From: BAIKAL-G1 sp943369525
GTDB taxonomy: Bacteria > Cyanobacteriota > Cyanobacteriia > PCC-6307 > Cyanobiaceae
Length of the DNA stretch: 64,000 bases
Reading direction: 5' to 3'
Assembly (NCBI GenBank): GCA_943369525.1
Contig: CALRNL020000011.1
Span: 1 to 64,000 of the forward strand
The notes beneath the pieces are model-generated. The model did not search any database. It had not been told where the DNA came from and saw nothing but the letters and a program-made list of their open reading frames with translations. The position numbers were made by a program, and so were the translations under genes. Positions 9,313-17,535 of the stretch are shown here, piece after piece (within the stretch, counting starts at the first letter, position 1; each line of letters starts with the position of its first letter).

Positions 9313-10050
9313 ATGCACATGCCCCTGGAAGACACGCTTGGCCTCAATTTACTCGCTGCCAACCAGCACCAGGCCGAGCACAACCGCGACCATTTTGATA
9401 CCTGGCGGCTGCTCTGCCTCAATTTGATGAGTAGCCCCGGGGCAGGCAAAACCTCCCTACTGGAGCGCAGCCTGGCCCAACTCTCCAGTGAGTTTGCGAT
9501 GGCGGTGCTGGAGGGCGACATGACCACCCAGCTCGATGCCGAACGCCTGGAGGCCGTGGGGATACCGGTGGTGCCCATCACCACGGGCCGGGCCTGTCAC
9601 CTCGATGCGGCCATGGTGAGTGGGGGCCTCAAGCTGCTGCGCCAGCGCCTGGATCCGGCCAGCTTGGATCTGCTTTGGGTGGAGAACGTGGGCAACCTGG
9701 TCTGCCCCGCTGAATTTGAAGTGGGCGAACACCGCAAGGTGGCCCTGCTCAGCGTCACCGAAGGCGATGACAAACCGCTCAAGTATCCGGTGATGTTCAG
9801 GGAAGCCGATTGCGTGTTGATCACCAAGATTGACTTACTTCCCTATCTGCCGGTGGATGTGGAGCGCATTGAAGATCACATCCGCCAAGTCAATCCCCGC
9901 TGCAGCGTGATTCGCGTTTCGGCTAGCAGCGGCGCCGGCCTTCCCAACTGGCACGCCTGGTTGCGGGCCACCCATGCCGCCCAATGCCCGGGCCCCGTGC
10001 TCGCCCCCGCTGGCCCCCAGCAATCCCACCCCACCCTGGTGAACGCATGA
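9313..10050 (+). CDS. ghaB: HypB-like nickel-inserting GTPase for guanidine hydrolase
   Basis: SIMIBI-class GTPase of 245 aa. The P-loop is MSSPGAGKTS at residues 39-48, followed by VLEGDMTTQLDAERL. The intersubunit metal site has the Cys-His pair in GRACHLDAAMV and a Cys in ENVGNLVCPAEF, and the guanine-specificity motif is ITKIDLLPYL. The N-terminus has scattered His residues (NQHQAEHNRDHF) but no Cys-rich high-affinity nickel motif. A 154-base gap separates it from ghaA; its stop overlaps the next start as ATGA. In this context it should drive nickel transfer to GdmH rather than to a hydrogenase. Confidence 0.88.
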   Translation: MHMPLEDTLGLNLLAANQHQAEHNRDHFDTWRLLCLNLMSSPGAGKTSLLERSLAQLSSEFAMAVLEGDMTTQLDAERLEAVGIPVVPITTGRACHLDAAMVSGGLKLLRQRLDPASLDLLWVENVGNLVCPAEFEVGEHRKVALLSVTEGDDKPLKYPVMFREADCVLITKIDLLPYLPVDVERIEDHIRQVNPRCSVIRVSASSGAGLPNWHAWLRATHAAQCPGPVLAPAGPQQSHPTLVNA

Positions 10051-11396
10051 GCGCCCCCGACTGGCAACAAATCAAAACCGACCTGGCTGATCAGGGCGTG
10101 CGCTATGCCCTGGCCAGCTTTGTGGACCTCCACGGCATGGCCAAAGCCAAGGCCGTGCCCCTGCCCCACCTGGGCCAGATGGCCCGGGGTTCCGAGCTAT
10201 TCACCGGTGCCGCCCTCGATGGCGTTCCCCAGGAGGTGAGCGATGACGAGGTGGCGGCCGTTCCCGATCCCGCCAGCCTGACAATTTTGCCCTGGCAGAA
10301 GGAGGTGGCCTGGTTCGCCAGCGACTTGCACCTACGCGGGGAGCCCTTTGGCGCCTGCAGCCGCAACGTGCTGCACCGGGTGCGGGCCGAAGCCGCTGCC
10401 ATGGGCTTCCGCTTCAACCTCGGCATTGAAACCGAGTTTTTCGTGTTGAAGCGCAATGGTGAAGGCGAACTGGTGCCCTTCAGCGGGCGGGACAGCCTCG
10501 ACAAACCCGCCTATGACGTGCGCGGCCTGCTCGATAACCTGCCCTGGCTCGATGAATTGGTGCAGGCCATGAATGGCCTGGGCTGGGGTGTGTATTCCTT
10601 CGATCATGAGGATGGGCCCGGCCAGTTTGAAACCGATTTCGACTACGCCGAAGTGCTGACGATGGCCGATCGTCTCACCTTCTTCAAGTTGATGGCCAAG
10701 GAGATTGCCCATCGCCACGGCCTGATCGCCACCTTCATGCCCAAGCCCTTCGGCGATCGCACCGGCAGCGGCGCCCACTACAACATGTCCCTGGCGGATC
10801 TGGCCAGTGGCGAGAATTTATTTGTCGATCCCGCCGGCAAGCCAGCGGCGGTGAGCCGCCTGGCGGAGCACTTCATCGCCGGCATCCTGCGCCATGCCGC
10901 CGCCATCTGCGCCGTGATCGCCCCCACGGTCAACAGCTACAAACGACTGGTGGCCCAGGGCAGCATGTCGGGCTTCACCTGGGCGCCGGTTTTTGTTTGC
11001 TACGGCAACAACAACCGCACCAACATGCTGCGAATTCCTTCGCCCGGTGGCCGGGTGGAATGCCGGGCCGCCGACATCTCCTGCAATCCCTATCTCGGTG
11101 GCGCCATGATTTTGGCAGCGGGCCTGGAAGGGATCCGCGAACAGCTCGATCCCGGCGACCCCAACCTGGTCAATGCCTACACATTGACACCGGAGCAACT
11201 GGCCGAACGGGGCATCACGATGCTGCCCCGCACCCTCGGGGAAGCGATCGAGGCGTTTGCGGCCGATCCCCTTTCAAGAAGGGTATTCGGTGATGCACTA
11301 TTCGACTCGTTTGTCGCCTACAAAAGGGAAGAGTGGCAGTCTTACCACTGCACAGTTTCTGATTGGGAGCTGAAGCGCTATCTCGAATTTTTCTAA
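10047..11396 (+). CDS. GlnT-type glutamine synthetase-like enzyme in the guanidine operon
   Basis: A 449-aa member of the GlnT-type synthetases (the class named gln_synth_III in some databases, distinct from GlnN). Motifs include LASFVDLHGMAKAKAVP at the start, the metal-binding GIETEFFVLK, FDHEDGPGQFETDFDYA, the ATP-site block GDRTGSGAHYNMSL, NSYKRLV and the Arg-containing RVECRAADISCNPYLGG. All core residues of an active synthetase appear present. Relatives ligate glutamate to ammonia, or to methylamine (gamma-glutamylmethylamide synthetases). It overlaps ghaB by 4 bases, so it is made with the guanidine enzymes. It may capture ammonium released by GdmH, or act on an amine related to guanidine. 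Confidence 0.85.
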   Translation: MSAPDWQQIKTDLADQGVRYALASFVDLHGMAKAKAVPLPHLGQMARGSELFTGAALDGVPQEVSDDEVAAVPDPASLTILPWQKEVAWFASDLHLRGEPFGACSRNVLHRVRAEAAAMGFRFNLGIETEFFVLKRNGEGELVPFSGRDSLDKPAYDVRGLLDNLPWLDELVQAMNGLGWGVYSFDHEDGPGQFETDFDYAEVLTMADRLTFFKLMAKEIAHRHGLIATFMPKPFGDRTGSGAHYNMSLADLASGENLFVDPAGKPAAVSRLAEHFIAGILRHAAAICAVIAPTVNSYKRLVAQGSMSGFTWAPVFVCYGNNNRTNMLRIPSPGGRVECRAADISCNPYLGGAMILAAGLEGIREQLDPGDPNLVNAYTLTPEQLAERGITMLPRTLGEAIEAFAADPLSRRVFGDALFDSFVAYKREEWQSYHCTVSDWELKRYLEFF

Positions 11397-11532
11397 GACC
11401 CCCTAGGCGCACTTTGTCGCCATGTCTGAAGGTCTCACCCCCCTTCTTCGCTTCGAGCCAGGCCAATTCCCAAGCCCTGACCCTTAAACCCAATCCCAGC
11501 TCCCCCCTCTAGCTCCCCATCCCTAACTTGCC

Positions 11533-12549
11533 ATGAAACGCACCAGCCCCAACCGGACCCAACGTCGTTCCCAGGCCCTTGGCCTGGCCCTACTGGCAAC
11601 CCTGAGCGGCGGAGTCCTGGCGGCTTGCCAAAAACCGGTCGACCAATCCGCTCCGGTCCGAATCGGCTACAGCGCCTGGCCCGGCTGGTTCCCCTGGCAG
11701 GTCACCGAAACCAAAAACCTGTTCGGCGAAGCCGGGGTGGCGGTGAAGATGCAATGGTTCGATGGCTACCTCGATTCGATCAATGCCCTGGGTGCCGGCC
11801 AGCTCGATTGCAACAGCCAGACCCTCAATGACACGATCAGTTCGATCGCCGGTGGCGCCGATCAACAGGTGGTGTTGATGAATGATTTCTCCACCGGTAA
11901 CGACCAGATCATCGCCGGGCCAGGCATCAACACCATTGCCGATCTCAAGGGCAAAAAAGTAGCTGCCGAAGAGGGCACGGTCGACCACTACCTGCTATTG
12001 ATGGTATTGAAAAAGGCGGGCCTATCGGCCAAGGACATCAAGTTTGTGCCCCTGGAAACCGGGGCAGCTGCGGCCGCCTTTGCCGCCGGCAAGGTGGATG
12101 CGGCCGGGGTCTATGCCCCCTTCACCACCCAGGCCCTCAAGCGCGTCGGCGCCAAGGCCCTAACCACCTCCCGGGAGCATCCGGGCGCTATCAGCGATCT
12201 GCTGGTATGCCGCCGCGATTTCGTCGCCAAGAATCCCGAGAAGATTCAGAAAATCGTCAATGCCTGGTTCGCCACCTTGAACACAATCAAGAAGGACCCA
12301 GCCGGTACCCTGCCGATCCTGGTGCAGCGCTCGGGAGTTAGTGAGCCCGAGTTCAAGGCCTATAACGCCGGCACCACGATTCAAACCCTGGAGCAAAATC
12401 GTGAAGGCTTTAAGCCGGGCGACTCCATGCTCTCGATGCCCTACGCGGCCGAACAGATCAGTGCCTTCTTGGTGGAAACGGGCCTAGCTAAATCCAAACC
12501 CGATCTAAGCACCTTGTTCAATTCCCAGTTCGTGGATGCCGCCAAGTGA
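11533..12549 (+). CDS. ABC transporter substrate-binding lipoprotein (probable guanidine import)
   Basis: A NitT/TauT (NMT1-like) binding protein of 338 aa. The twin-Arg-containing N-terminus leads into a hydrophobic segment ending LSGGVLAACQKP, a lipobox with the lipidated Cys at about residue 32. The mature domain begins VRIGYSAWPGWFPW. It follows the synthetase gene after 136 bases, in which no second ykkC aptamer was recognised. Similar binding proteins follow gdmH and its chaperones in Synechocystis, where the transporter imports guanidine (established for that strain). The substrate here is inferred from the operon. Confidence 0.85.
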   Translation: MKRTSPNRTQRRSQALGLALLATLSGGVLAACQKPVDQSAPVRIGYSAWPGWFPWQVTETKNLFGEAGVAVKMQWFDGYLDSINALGAGQLDCNSQTLNDTISSIAGGADQQVVLMNDFSTGNDQIIAGPGINTIADLKGKKVAAEEGTVDHYLLLMVLKKAGLSAKDIKFVPLETGAAAAAFAAGKVDAAGVYAPFTTQALKRVGAKALTTSREHPGAISDLLVCRRDFVAKNPEKIQKIVNAWFATLNTIKKDPAGTLPILVQRSGVSEPEFKAYNAGTTIQTLEQNREGFKPGDSMLSMPYAAEQISAFLVETGLAKSKPDLSTLFNSQFVDAAK

Positions 12550-13336
12550 GGCTGATCCCTTGAAGCGTTGGAGTTCCCTGCGTCGCTTTCTGGCCCAGCC
12601 CTGGGTGCTGGGCCTGGTGGGGGTGGCCACGGTGGTGTTGATCTGGTTGCTCTCCACAGCCAGTGGCGCCGTTGACAAATTGTTCCTGCCCTCGCCCCAG
12701 GCGGTCTGGCAGGCCGGCCAGGCCCAATGGCAAACCGGCGTGCTGCTCAAGGATGCGGTGGCAAGCATTCAGCGGGTGTTTATCGGCTTTGCCATTTCGG
12801 CGGGATTAGCCCTGCCGGTTGGCATCGCCATGGGCACGAACCCAACCATCTGTCGGCTGCTGGAGCCCCTGATGGCCTTGATTCGCTACATGCCGGCGCC
12901 CGCCTTCATCCCGTTGCTAATCATTTATTTCGGCTTAGAAGAATTGCCCAAGGTCATGTTGATCTTCATCGGCACCTTCTTCTTCAATACCTTAATGATC
13001 ATGGATGCGGTCAAGTTCGTTCCCTCCGAATTGGTGGAAACGGCATTGACCCTGGGCGGCAGGGGCCTGCCGATCCTCACCCGGGTGGTGGCCCCCTTCA
13101 TTGCCCCCCAGGTGCTCGACACCTATCGGATCAACATGGCTTCGGCTTGGAACCTGGTGATCGTGGCCGAGCTAGTGGCCGCCACCGAAGGACTGGGCAA
13201 ACGCATCAGCTTGGCCCAACGGTTTCTGCGCACCGATGAAATTTTTGTGGGCTTAATCGTGATTGGCCTGGTGGGACTCGTGATCGACCTGGGTTTCCGT
13301 TTCCTAATGCGTAGAGCCTGTTCCTGGGCCAACTGA
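12536..13336 (+). CDS. ABC transporter permease (probable guanidine import)
   Basis: A 266-aa inner-membrane permease of the NitT/TauT (SsuC/TauC) family. About six hydrophobic helices are visible, beginning WVLGLVGVATVVLIWLL. The EAA loop appears as VPSELVETALTLGGRGLPI. The chosen ATG at 12536 overlaps the binding-protein gene by 14 bases; a TTG at 12559 is an alternative. It works with the flanking binding protein and ATPase to move the substrate across the plasma membrane. Confidence 0.85.
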   Translation: MPPSEADPLKRWSSLRRFLAQPWVLGLVGVATVVLIWLLSTASGAVDKLFLPSPQAVWQAGQAQWQTGVLLKDAVASIQRVFIGFAISAGLALPVGIAMGTNPTICRLLEPLMALIRYMPAPAFIPLLIIYFGLEELPKVMLIFIGTFFFNTLMIMDAVKFVPSELVETALTLGGRGLPILTRVVAPFIAPQVLDTYRINMASAWNLVIVAELVAATEGLGKRISLAQRFLRTDEIFVGLIVIGLVGLVIDLGFRFLMRRACSWAN

Positions 13337-13346
13337 GACCGACCCC

Positions 13347-14117
13347 ATGCATCTCCAAGTCTCCTCCGTCTGCAAGAGCTTCGGCTATGGCCCCCAGGCC
13401 AAACAGGTGCTCGATTCGGTGAGTTTTGATCTCCATTCCGGCCAGTTCCTGGCCCTGGTGGGCAGCTCCGGTTCGGGCAAATCCACGGTGATGCGCCTAA
13501 TCGCCGGGCTAGATCTGCCCAGCTCCGGCGAGATTCGCCTCGATGGCCAACGGATCCGGGGACCAGGAGCCGATCGGGGCATGGTGTTCCAAAAATACAG
13601 CCTCTACCCCTGGCTCACGGCCGCCCAGAACGTGGCCTTTGGCATGCGTCTGCAGGGCAGGCCCAAAGCGGAAGTGCGGGAACGCACCGCCTATTTCCTC
13701 GAGGTGGTGGGGCTGGTGGATTCGGCGCAGTTACTGCCGCGCGAACTCTCCGGTGGCATGCAACAACGGGTGGCGATTGCCCGCTCCCTGGCGGCCGAGC
13801 CCAAGGTGTTGCTGCTCGATGAACCCTTTGGCGCCCTCGATCTCCAGATCCGGGAATCGATGCAGGAGTTCCTCCATCGCCTCTGGCTGCAAACCGGCCT
13901 CACCGCCCTGTTGATCACCCACGACCTGGAGGAAGCCCTCCTCCTGGCCCAGGAGGTGCACATCATGGCGCCGCGGCCCGGCCGGATTGTGCGCAGCGTG
14001 CGCGCCGATCTGGACCGCTCCTCCCTGGCCCACCTGCGCGTCTCCCCCCCCTTCCTGGCCCTGCGGGAAGAGCTGGCCAGCTGCCTGCGCGGCCTCGATT
14101 CCAACCTCACCACCTAA
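13347..14117 (+). CDS. ABC transporter ATPase (probable guanidine import)
   Basis: A 256-aa ATPase of the NitT/TauT importer class. Walker A is GSSGSGKST (about residues 39-47), the Q-loop lies in MVFQKYSLYPWLT, the signature is LSGGMQQRVAIARSLA, and Walker B is VLLLDEPFGALD followed by the switch His in LLITHDLEEALLL. It follows the permease after 10 bases and precedes the Rieske gene by 15, consistent with a single transcript from the riboswitch. Confidence 0.9.
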   Translation: MHLQVSSVCKSFGYGPQAKQVLDSVSFDLHSGQFLALVGSSGSGKSTVMRLIAGLDLPSSGEIRLDGQRIRGPGADRGMVFQKYSLYPWLTAAQNVAFGMRLQGRPKAEVRERTAYFLEVVGLVDSAQLLPRELSGGMQQRVAIARSLAAEPKVLLLDEPFGALDLQIRESMQEFLHRLWLQTGLTALLITHDLEEALLLAQEVHIMAPRPGRIVRSVRADLDRSSLAHLRVSPPFLALREELASCLRGLDSNLTT

Positions 14118-14132
14118 TCACCAGCGCACCCG

Positions 14133-15179
14133 ATGGATCCCCTGGCCGACCTGCGATCCAGCCCCTTTCTGCCGGCCTGGGCCTATGGCTCAGCCCGGCT
14201 GGCTGGGGCCGAGCGCCAGCGCTACGCCAACCGCTTTTGGCACCCGCTGGCCAGCGCCAGCCAACTGCCGCCCGGATCGTGCCTAGCCCTCACCCTGCTC
14301 GGTCAGCCAATCCTGCTCAGCCATCCCCTTGATGGCCCGCCGCGGGCCTTCCTCAACCGCTGCCCCCACCGGGGGGTGGCCCTGCAGGATCCCGCCGCTG
14401 GCACCGTGGCCTGCCGGCGTTTGGTCTGCCCCTACCACGGCTGGACCTATGGCCTCGATGGGGTCTTGCTGGCCGGAGCCCGGGAGGCCGATTTTCTGGA
14501 GCCCTTCGAGCGCAGCGCCTGGCCCCTGCCGGGTTTGCCCTGCCAGGTGCTCGGCTCCCTGATCTGGGTGGCCCTGGCCCCAGATCCGATTCCCTTGGCC
14601 GAACAGCTGGATCTGGTGATGGAAGAAGCCGGTGCCCTGCTCGAGCAGCCGCGGGTGCTACTGGCGAGCGCAACCCAGGAGCTGGCCTGCAACTGGAAAA
14701 TTGCCCACGACAACACCCTCGACGACTACCACGTCGCCATCGCCCACCCCGCCACCCTGCACCGGGAACAGGGACCGGTGCGCCACTACCGCTATCGCCT
14801 CAGCCGCTGGGCCACCCTGCTGGCCACCCCCCATGCCGCCGGCGGCGAGTTCCTCACCTTCGGCCTCGCCCCCTGGACCCACCTGCTCTTCTGGCCCGAT
14901 GGCCGCCTGGCCCTGATCCAGTTCCTGCCCCAGGATCCCGGCCATTGCCAGATGGCAGTGGGGCTGCTGGGCCGCCCCGAGCTGGAGACCGGGGCCCAGG
15001 CCTGGCTGGAAGAGATCCAAACCTTTCTGGCGGAAGACCAGGCCCTGGTGGAGGCGGCCCAAATCGGCTATGCCAGTGGGCTGGTACCCGGGCCACCCCA
15101 CCGCCTAGAGCAGCGCATCCTCCAGCAACAGGCCCTCTATCGGGAACTGATGGGGGATGCATTGATGGGGGCGAATTGA
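14133..15179 (+). CDS. Rieske non-heme iron oxygenase at the end of the guanidine operon
   Basis: An oxygenase alpha-subunit of 348 aa. The Rieske [2Fe-2S] ligands are in CPHRG (Cys77, His79) and CPYHGW (Cys99, His102). The mononuclear iron site is in AHDNTLDDYHVAIAHPATLH, giving the bridging Asp and the two His ligands. The architecture resembles aromatic-ring hydroxylases and the quaternary-amine/N-demethylating oxygenases. It lies 15 bases after the ATPase gene. No reductase partner is adjacent. Its place in a guanidine operon suggests that it oxidises an N-substituted guanidine to release free guanidine; that substrate is inference only. Confidence 0.85.
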   Translation: MDPLADLRSSPFLPAWAYGSARLAGAERQRYANRFWHPLASASQLPPGSCLALTLLGQPILLSHPLDGPPRAFLNRCPHRGVALQDPAAGTVACRRLVCPYHGWTYGLDGVLLAGAREADFLEPFERSAWPLPGLPCQVLGSLIWVALAPDPIPLAEQLDLVMEEAGALLEQPRVLLASATQELACNWKIAHDNTLDDYHVAIAHPATLHREQGPVRHYRYRLSRWATLLATPHAAGGEFLTFGLAPWTHLLFWPDGRLALIQFLPQDPGHCQMAVGLLGRPELETGAQAWLEEIQTFLAEDQALVEAAQIGYASGLVPGPPHRLEQRILQQQALYRELMGDALMGAN

Positions 15180-15266
15180 TGGGGGCGAACGGATCGCATC
15201 CCCCTGACGACTCGCGAGTTCTGGCGGGAGGAGGGAGCCGGCGCCAGCTCGGAGCCCTCCAGCCCG

Positions 15267-15449
15267 TTAGGGGGCAGCGGGATCGAGGTCGCTGGGGGCG
15301 CCACTAAACAGATCGGGCTGGATTCCCAGGTACACGGCTTCCTTAAACAGGGCCTTTTTTGCCTCGGCATCGCCATTGCGAACGGCCTCGGCGAAGCGGC
15401 TGCGCAGGGAGGCGATCAGGGCCTGGTGTCGGGGATCGGCAGCCGTCAT
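15267..15449 (-). CDS. Small conserved-looking protein of unknown function
   Basis: Encodes 60 aa from the ATG at 15449: a charged helical N-terminal half (LIASLRSRFAEAVRNGDAEA) and an acidic-proline tail. No membrane segment or metal motif is present. The composition looks like genuine coding sequence, and such short charged proteins are common in picocyanobacteria, but I do not recognise a family. It is convergent with the Rieske gene. Confidence 0.5.
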   Translation of the reverse strand: MTAADPRHQALIASLRSRFAEAVRNGDAEAKKALFKEAVYLGIQPDLFSGAPSDLDPAAP

Positions 15450-15602
15450 GGGGGCGGAATCGGCCGAAGGGAGGCTTGGGCCATCGTATGGGTAGGACGG
15501 CTCGGTGGAGGGGAGTCCCCACCCCCGGGCACCGATCAGCGAGGCCCCAGCCCTCCCTAGCCCGGTCCAACCATCGCGAAGGAGAGGGGGGACGGGCCCG
15601 TC

Positions 15603-16079
15603 CTAGGGGCGCGGGGGCACGGCAGATTTGAGTTGGGAATTGGCTGGAGATTTCAGGGCGGGCTTGGCGGCAGGCTTGCCCGATGGGCCCAGGGCGGGTG
15701 CCGGCGAGGGATCGCTGAAGGGGAGCAACTCCGGCGGCAGGGGAGTGGCACGCTGCAGTTGGCTTTGCAGCTGACGGCGCAACTCCTGCTGCTGTTGCTC
15801 GAGCTCCTGCACCTGGCCGGCGCTGGCTTCCAGGCCCTGGAGCCGCTGGGCCTGGGCGCTCAGCTGGGTCTCCAGGGCCTGGGTGCGCTCCAGGTCGCGA
15901 CGGTTTTCCAGGTCCTGAACCCGCCGCTCCAGGGCCTGGCTGCGGCTGGCCTGCTGCCGCGCCTCCTGGAAGAGCACCAGGGCGAGCACGGCCACCAGGG
16001 CGGTGAGGCCGGCACCCACCAGGCGCATCCAACGGGGCAGGGGCGACTCGGCGCCCGGGGGCACTGGGGGGGCAGACAT
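15603..16079 (-). CDS. Single-pass membrane coiled-coil protein
   Basis: A 158-aa protein from the ATG at 16079. A short N-terminus (MSAPPVPPGAESPLPRWMRL) is followed by one hydrophobic helix (GAGLTALVAVLALVLF). A long Arg/Gln/Glu-rich coiled coil then covers about residues 43-110, with many heptad leucines and a Gln cluster. The tail is Pro/Ala/Lys-rich. The topology is probably N-in with a periplasmic coil, or the reverse. No enzyme motif is present; function unknown. The frame extends upstream, but without protein-like composition. Confidence 0.55.
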   Translation of the reverse strand: MSAPPVPPGAESPLPRWMRLVGAGLTALVAVLALVLFQEARQQASRSQALERRVQDLENRRDLERTQALETQLSAQAQRLQGLEASAGQVQELEQQQQELRRQLQSQLQRATPLPPELLPFSDPSPAPALGPSGKPAAKPALKSPANSQLKSAVPPRP

Positions 16080-16636
16080 GGCAGGACAGCTGGGCCTGGG
16101 GAGACCCCTCGCCACCAGGCCGGGGATCCGTTCTGATTCTGCAGGCTTCCGCCAGTTGACCAACCCCGGAGCCAGCCCGATGGCCTGGGTTAGGGAGCAT
16201 GCAATGGGTGCTCCCCAACTTGGAGCAGGAGCGCAGGTCCCAAAGCCTGGGTTGGGCGAAGAGTTTGCCCATCCCATTCCAACCCCGAATCCCATCCCCA
16301 TTAGGGGGGGATTATGGCGACCACCGGCCAGCCAAAGAGCCCCGATTGCAACGGGCCAGCGGAGCTTCCAGTCCCAGGACACTATGGTTCCAGCCGGCAC
16401 AAGTGCCCGGGTCTGACGCAGGTTGTAGCTGGCCTGGACAGCCTGGCTTGAGCCTGCGATTGGGGCGCCCCTGTGATGGCTCCAGCGGGTCTTTTGATCC
16501 GCCCAGGGCTTGGCCCTAGGCCCGGGGGAGGGCGATCGGATCGCACCCCAGCAGCCAGGGAGCTGGGGCCAGGCAGGTCCAATCCATCGTTAAAGCGCTA
16601 GGACAGGGGCCTGCAGATCCCCTCGCCCAACATCCT
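16080..16636. other. Intergenic stretch with one stem-loop
   Basis: No convincing gene is seen in these 557 bases; the open frames are GC-driven and lack coherent composition. It contains a 7-bp inverted repeat, GGGAGCA at 16193-16199 with TGCTCCC at 16209-16215, of unknown meaning. Promoters for the divergent flanking genes probably lie here. Confidence 0.5.
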
Positions 16637-16882
16637 TTGACCCTCCCTGCGCTCGATGCCTTTCTGGCCTTTGCCCAGGCCGATGGCACCCTGGCCGAAC
16701 GGCTGCGCCAACCCCTGGAACTTGAGGAGCTGCTCGCCCTCGGCCGCAGCCATGGCTTCGCTCTTGAAGCCGAGGATGTGATCGCTGCCCAGCAGCGGGA
16801 GGAGGCCTCCCTCAGCGCCGCCGAGCTGCAACAGCGGGCCGGGGCGGATGCCCGCAAGCTACGCAGTTTCATCCCGGGCTGA
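16637..16882 (+). CDS. Nif11-like leader-domain protein
   Basis: An 81-aa protein with the Nif11 pattern: an N-terminal helix (LDAFLAFAQADGTLAERLRQ), a short middle segment with the hydrophobic ALGRSHGFALEAEDV, and a C-terminal helix. Nif11 domains occur both in nitrogen-fixation clusters and as leader peptides of ribosomal natural products in picocyanobacteria. No Gly-Gly cleavage site, Cys-rich core or lanthionine synthetase gene is nearby, so this looks like a stand-alone Nif11 protein. The start is a TTG at 16637; no ATG fits. Confidence 0.62.
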   Translation: MTLPALDAFLAFAQADGTLAERLRQPLELEELLALGRSHGFALEAEDVIAAQQREEASLSAAELQQRAGADARKLRSFIPG

Positions 16883-17153
16883 GTGCAGCCCCAGGGTTGA
16901 TCTTCTGCCCCTGGGGATGGGCTTGCGCCGGAAGCAGGCCGTTAGCCTTCCTGGAGATCCCTTGGCCGGCAAGCGATCTGGGCGACGCTGATCATCGCCA
17001 CCCTGCGGTTGTTACCTAGCCGATCCAGCCGGGATCAACCCCTTGCCTGCTGTTTAGACCCTGCCATTGAGTTCGCCGATGACGGGATTTGCTTGGAGGT
17101 ACTGGCACACCTCCGGCGGTTCGCTACATTTGCAGCAGAGTTTTCTCTCTTCC

Positions 17154-17522
17154 ATGCTCACCGGATCCGAACTCCTCTCCAAAGTCAAGGAGCTGGGCGA
17201 TGTCAGCAAGTCCGATCTCGTCCGCTCCACTGGCTATGTGAGCACCAAAAAAGACGGCACCGAGCGACTGAACTTCACGGCCTTCTATGAGGCCCTGCTT
17301 GAGGCCAAGGGCGTCAGCCTGGGCGATGGCGTCGGTAAGGGCAAGGGCAAGGGTGGACGCACCCTCAGCTATGTGGCCACTGTGCAAGGCAACGGCAACC
17401 TGCTGGTCGGCAAGGCCTACACCGCCCTGCTGGGTCTGGAGCCCGGCGACGAGTTTGAAATCAAGCTCGGCCGCAAGCAAATTCGCCTGCTTCCTGCTGG
17501 CGCCCCTGACGAAGAAGAGTGA
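17154..17522 (+). CDS. Cyanobacterial AbrB-like transcription regulator (cyAbrB)
   Basis: A 122-aa protein of the cyAbrB family (CalA/CalB, Sll0359/Sll0822 type), which bind DNA and tune carbon, nitrogen and hydrogenase gene expression (family knowledge). The N-terminal half begins MLTGSELLSKVKELG. A Gly/Lys linker (VGKGKGKGGRT) precedes the C-terminal AbrB-type swapped-hairpin region with LLVGKAYTALLGLEPGDEFEIK. The ATG at 17154 gives the expected length; upstream in-frame codons add unrelated sequence. Confidence 0.9.
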   Translation: MLTGSELLSKVKELGDVSKSDLVRSTGYVSTKKDGTERLNFTAFYEALLEAKGVSLGDGVGKGKGKGGRTLSYVATVQGNGNLLVGKAYTALLGLEPGDEFEIKLGRKQIRLLPAGAPDEEE

Positions 17523-17535
17523 GTCATCGGGCACC

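Noticed and set aside
8718..10050. HypA/HypB as hydrogenase maturation genes
   Set aside because: No hydrogenase structural or other hyp genes are present in the window, and the pair directly follows gdmH behind a guanidine riboswitch, so service to guanidine hydrolase is the better reading.
16637..16882. Nif11 protein as precursor of a lanthipeptide (prochlorosin-like)
   Set aside because: There is no Gly-Gly cleavage site, no Cys/Ser/Thr-rich core peptide and no LanM-type enzyme nearby.
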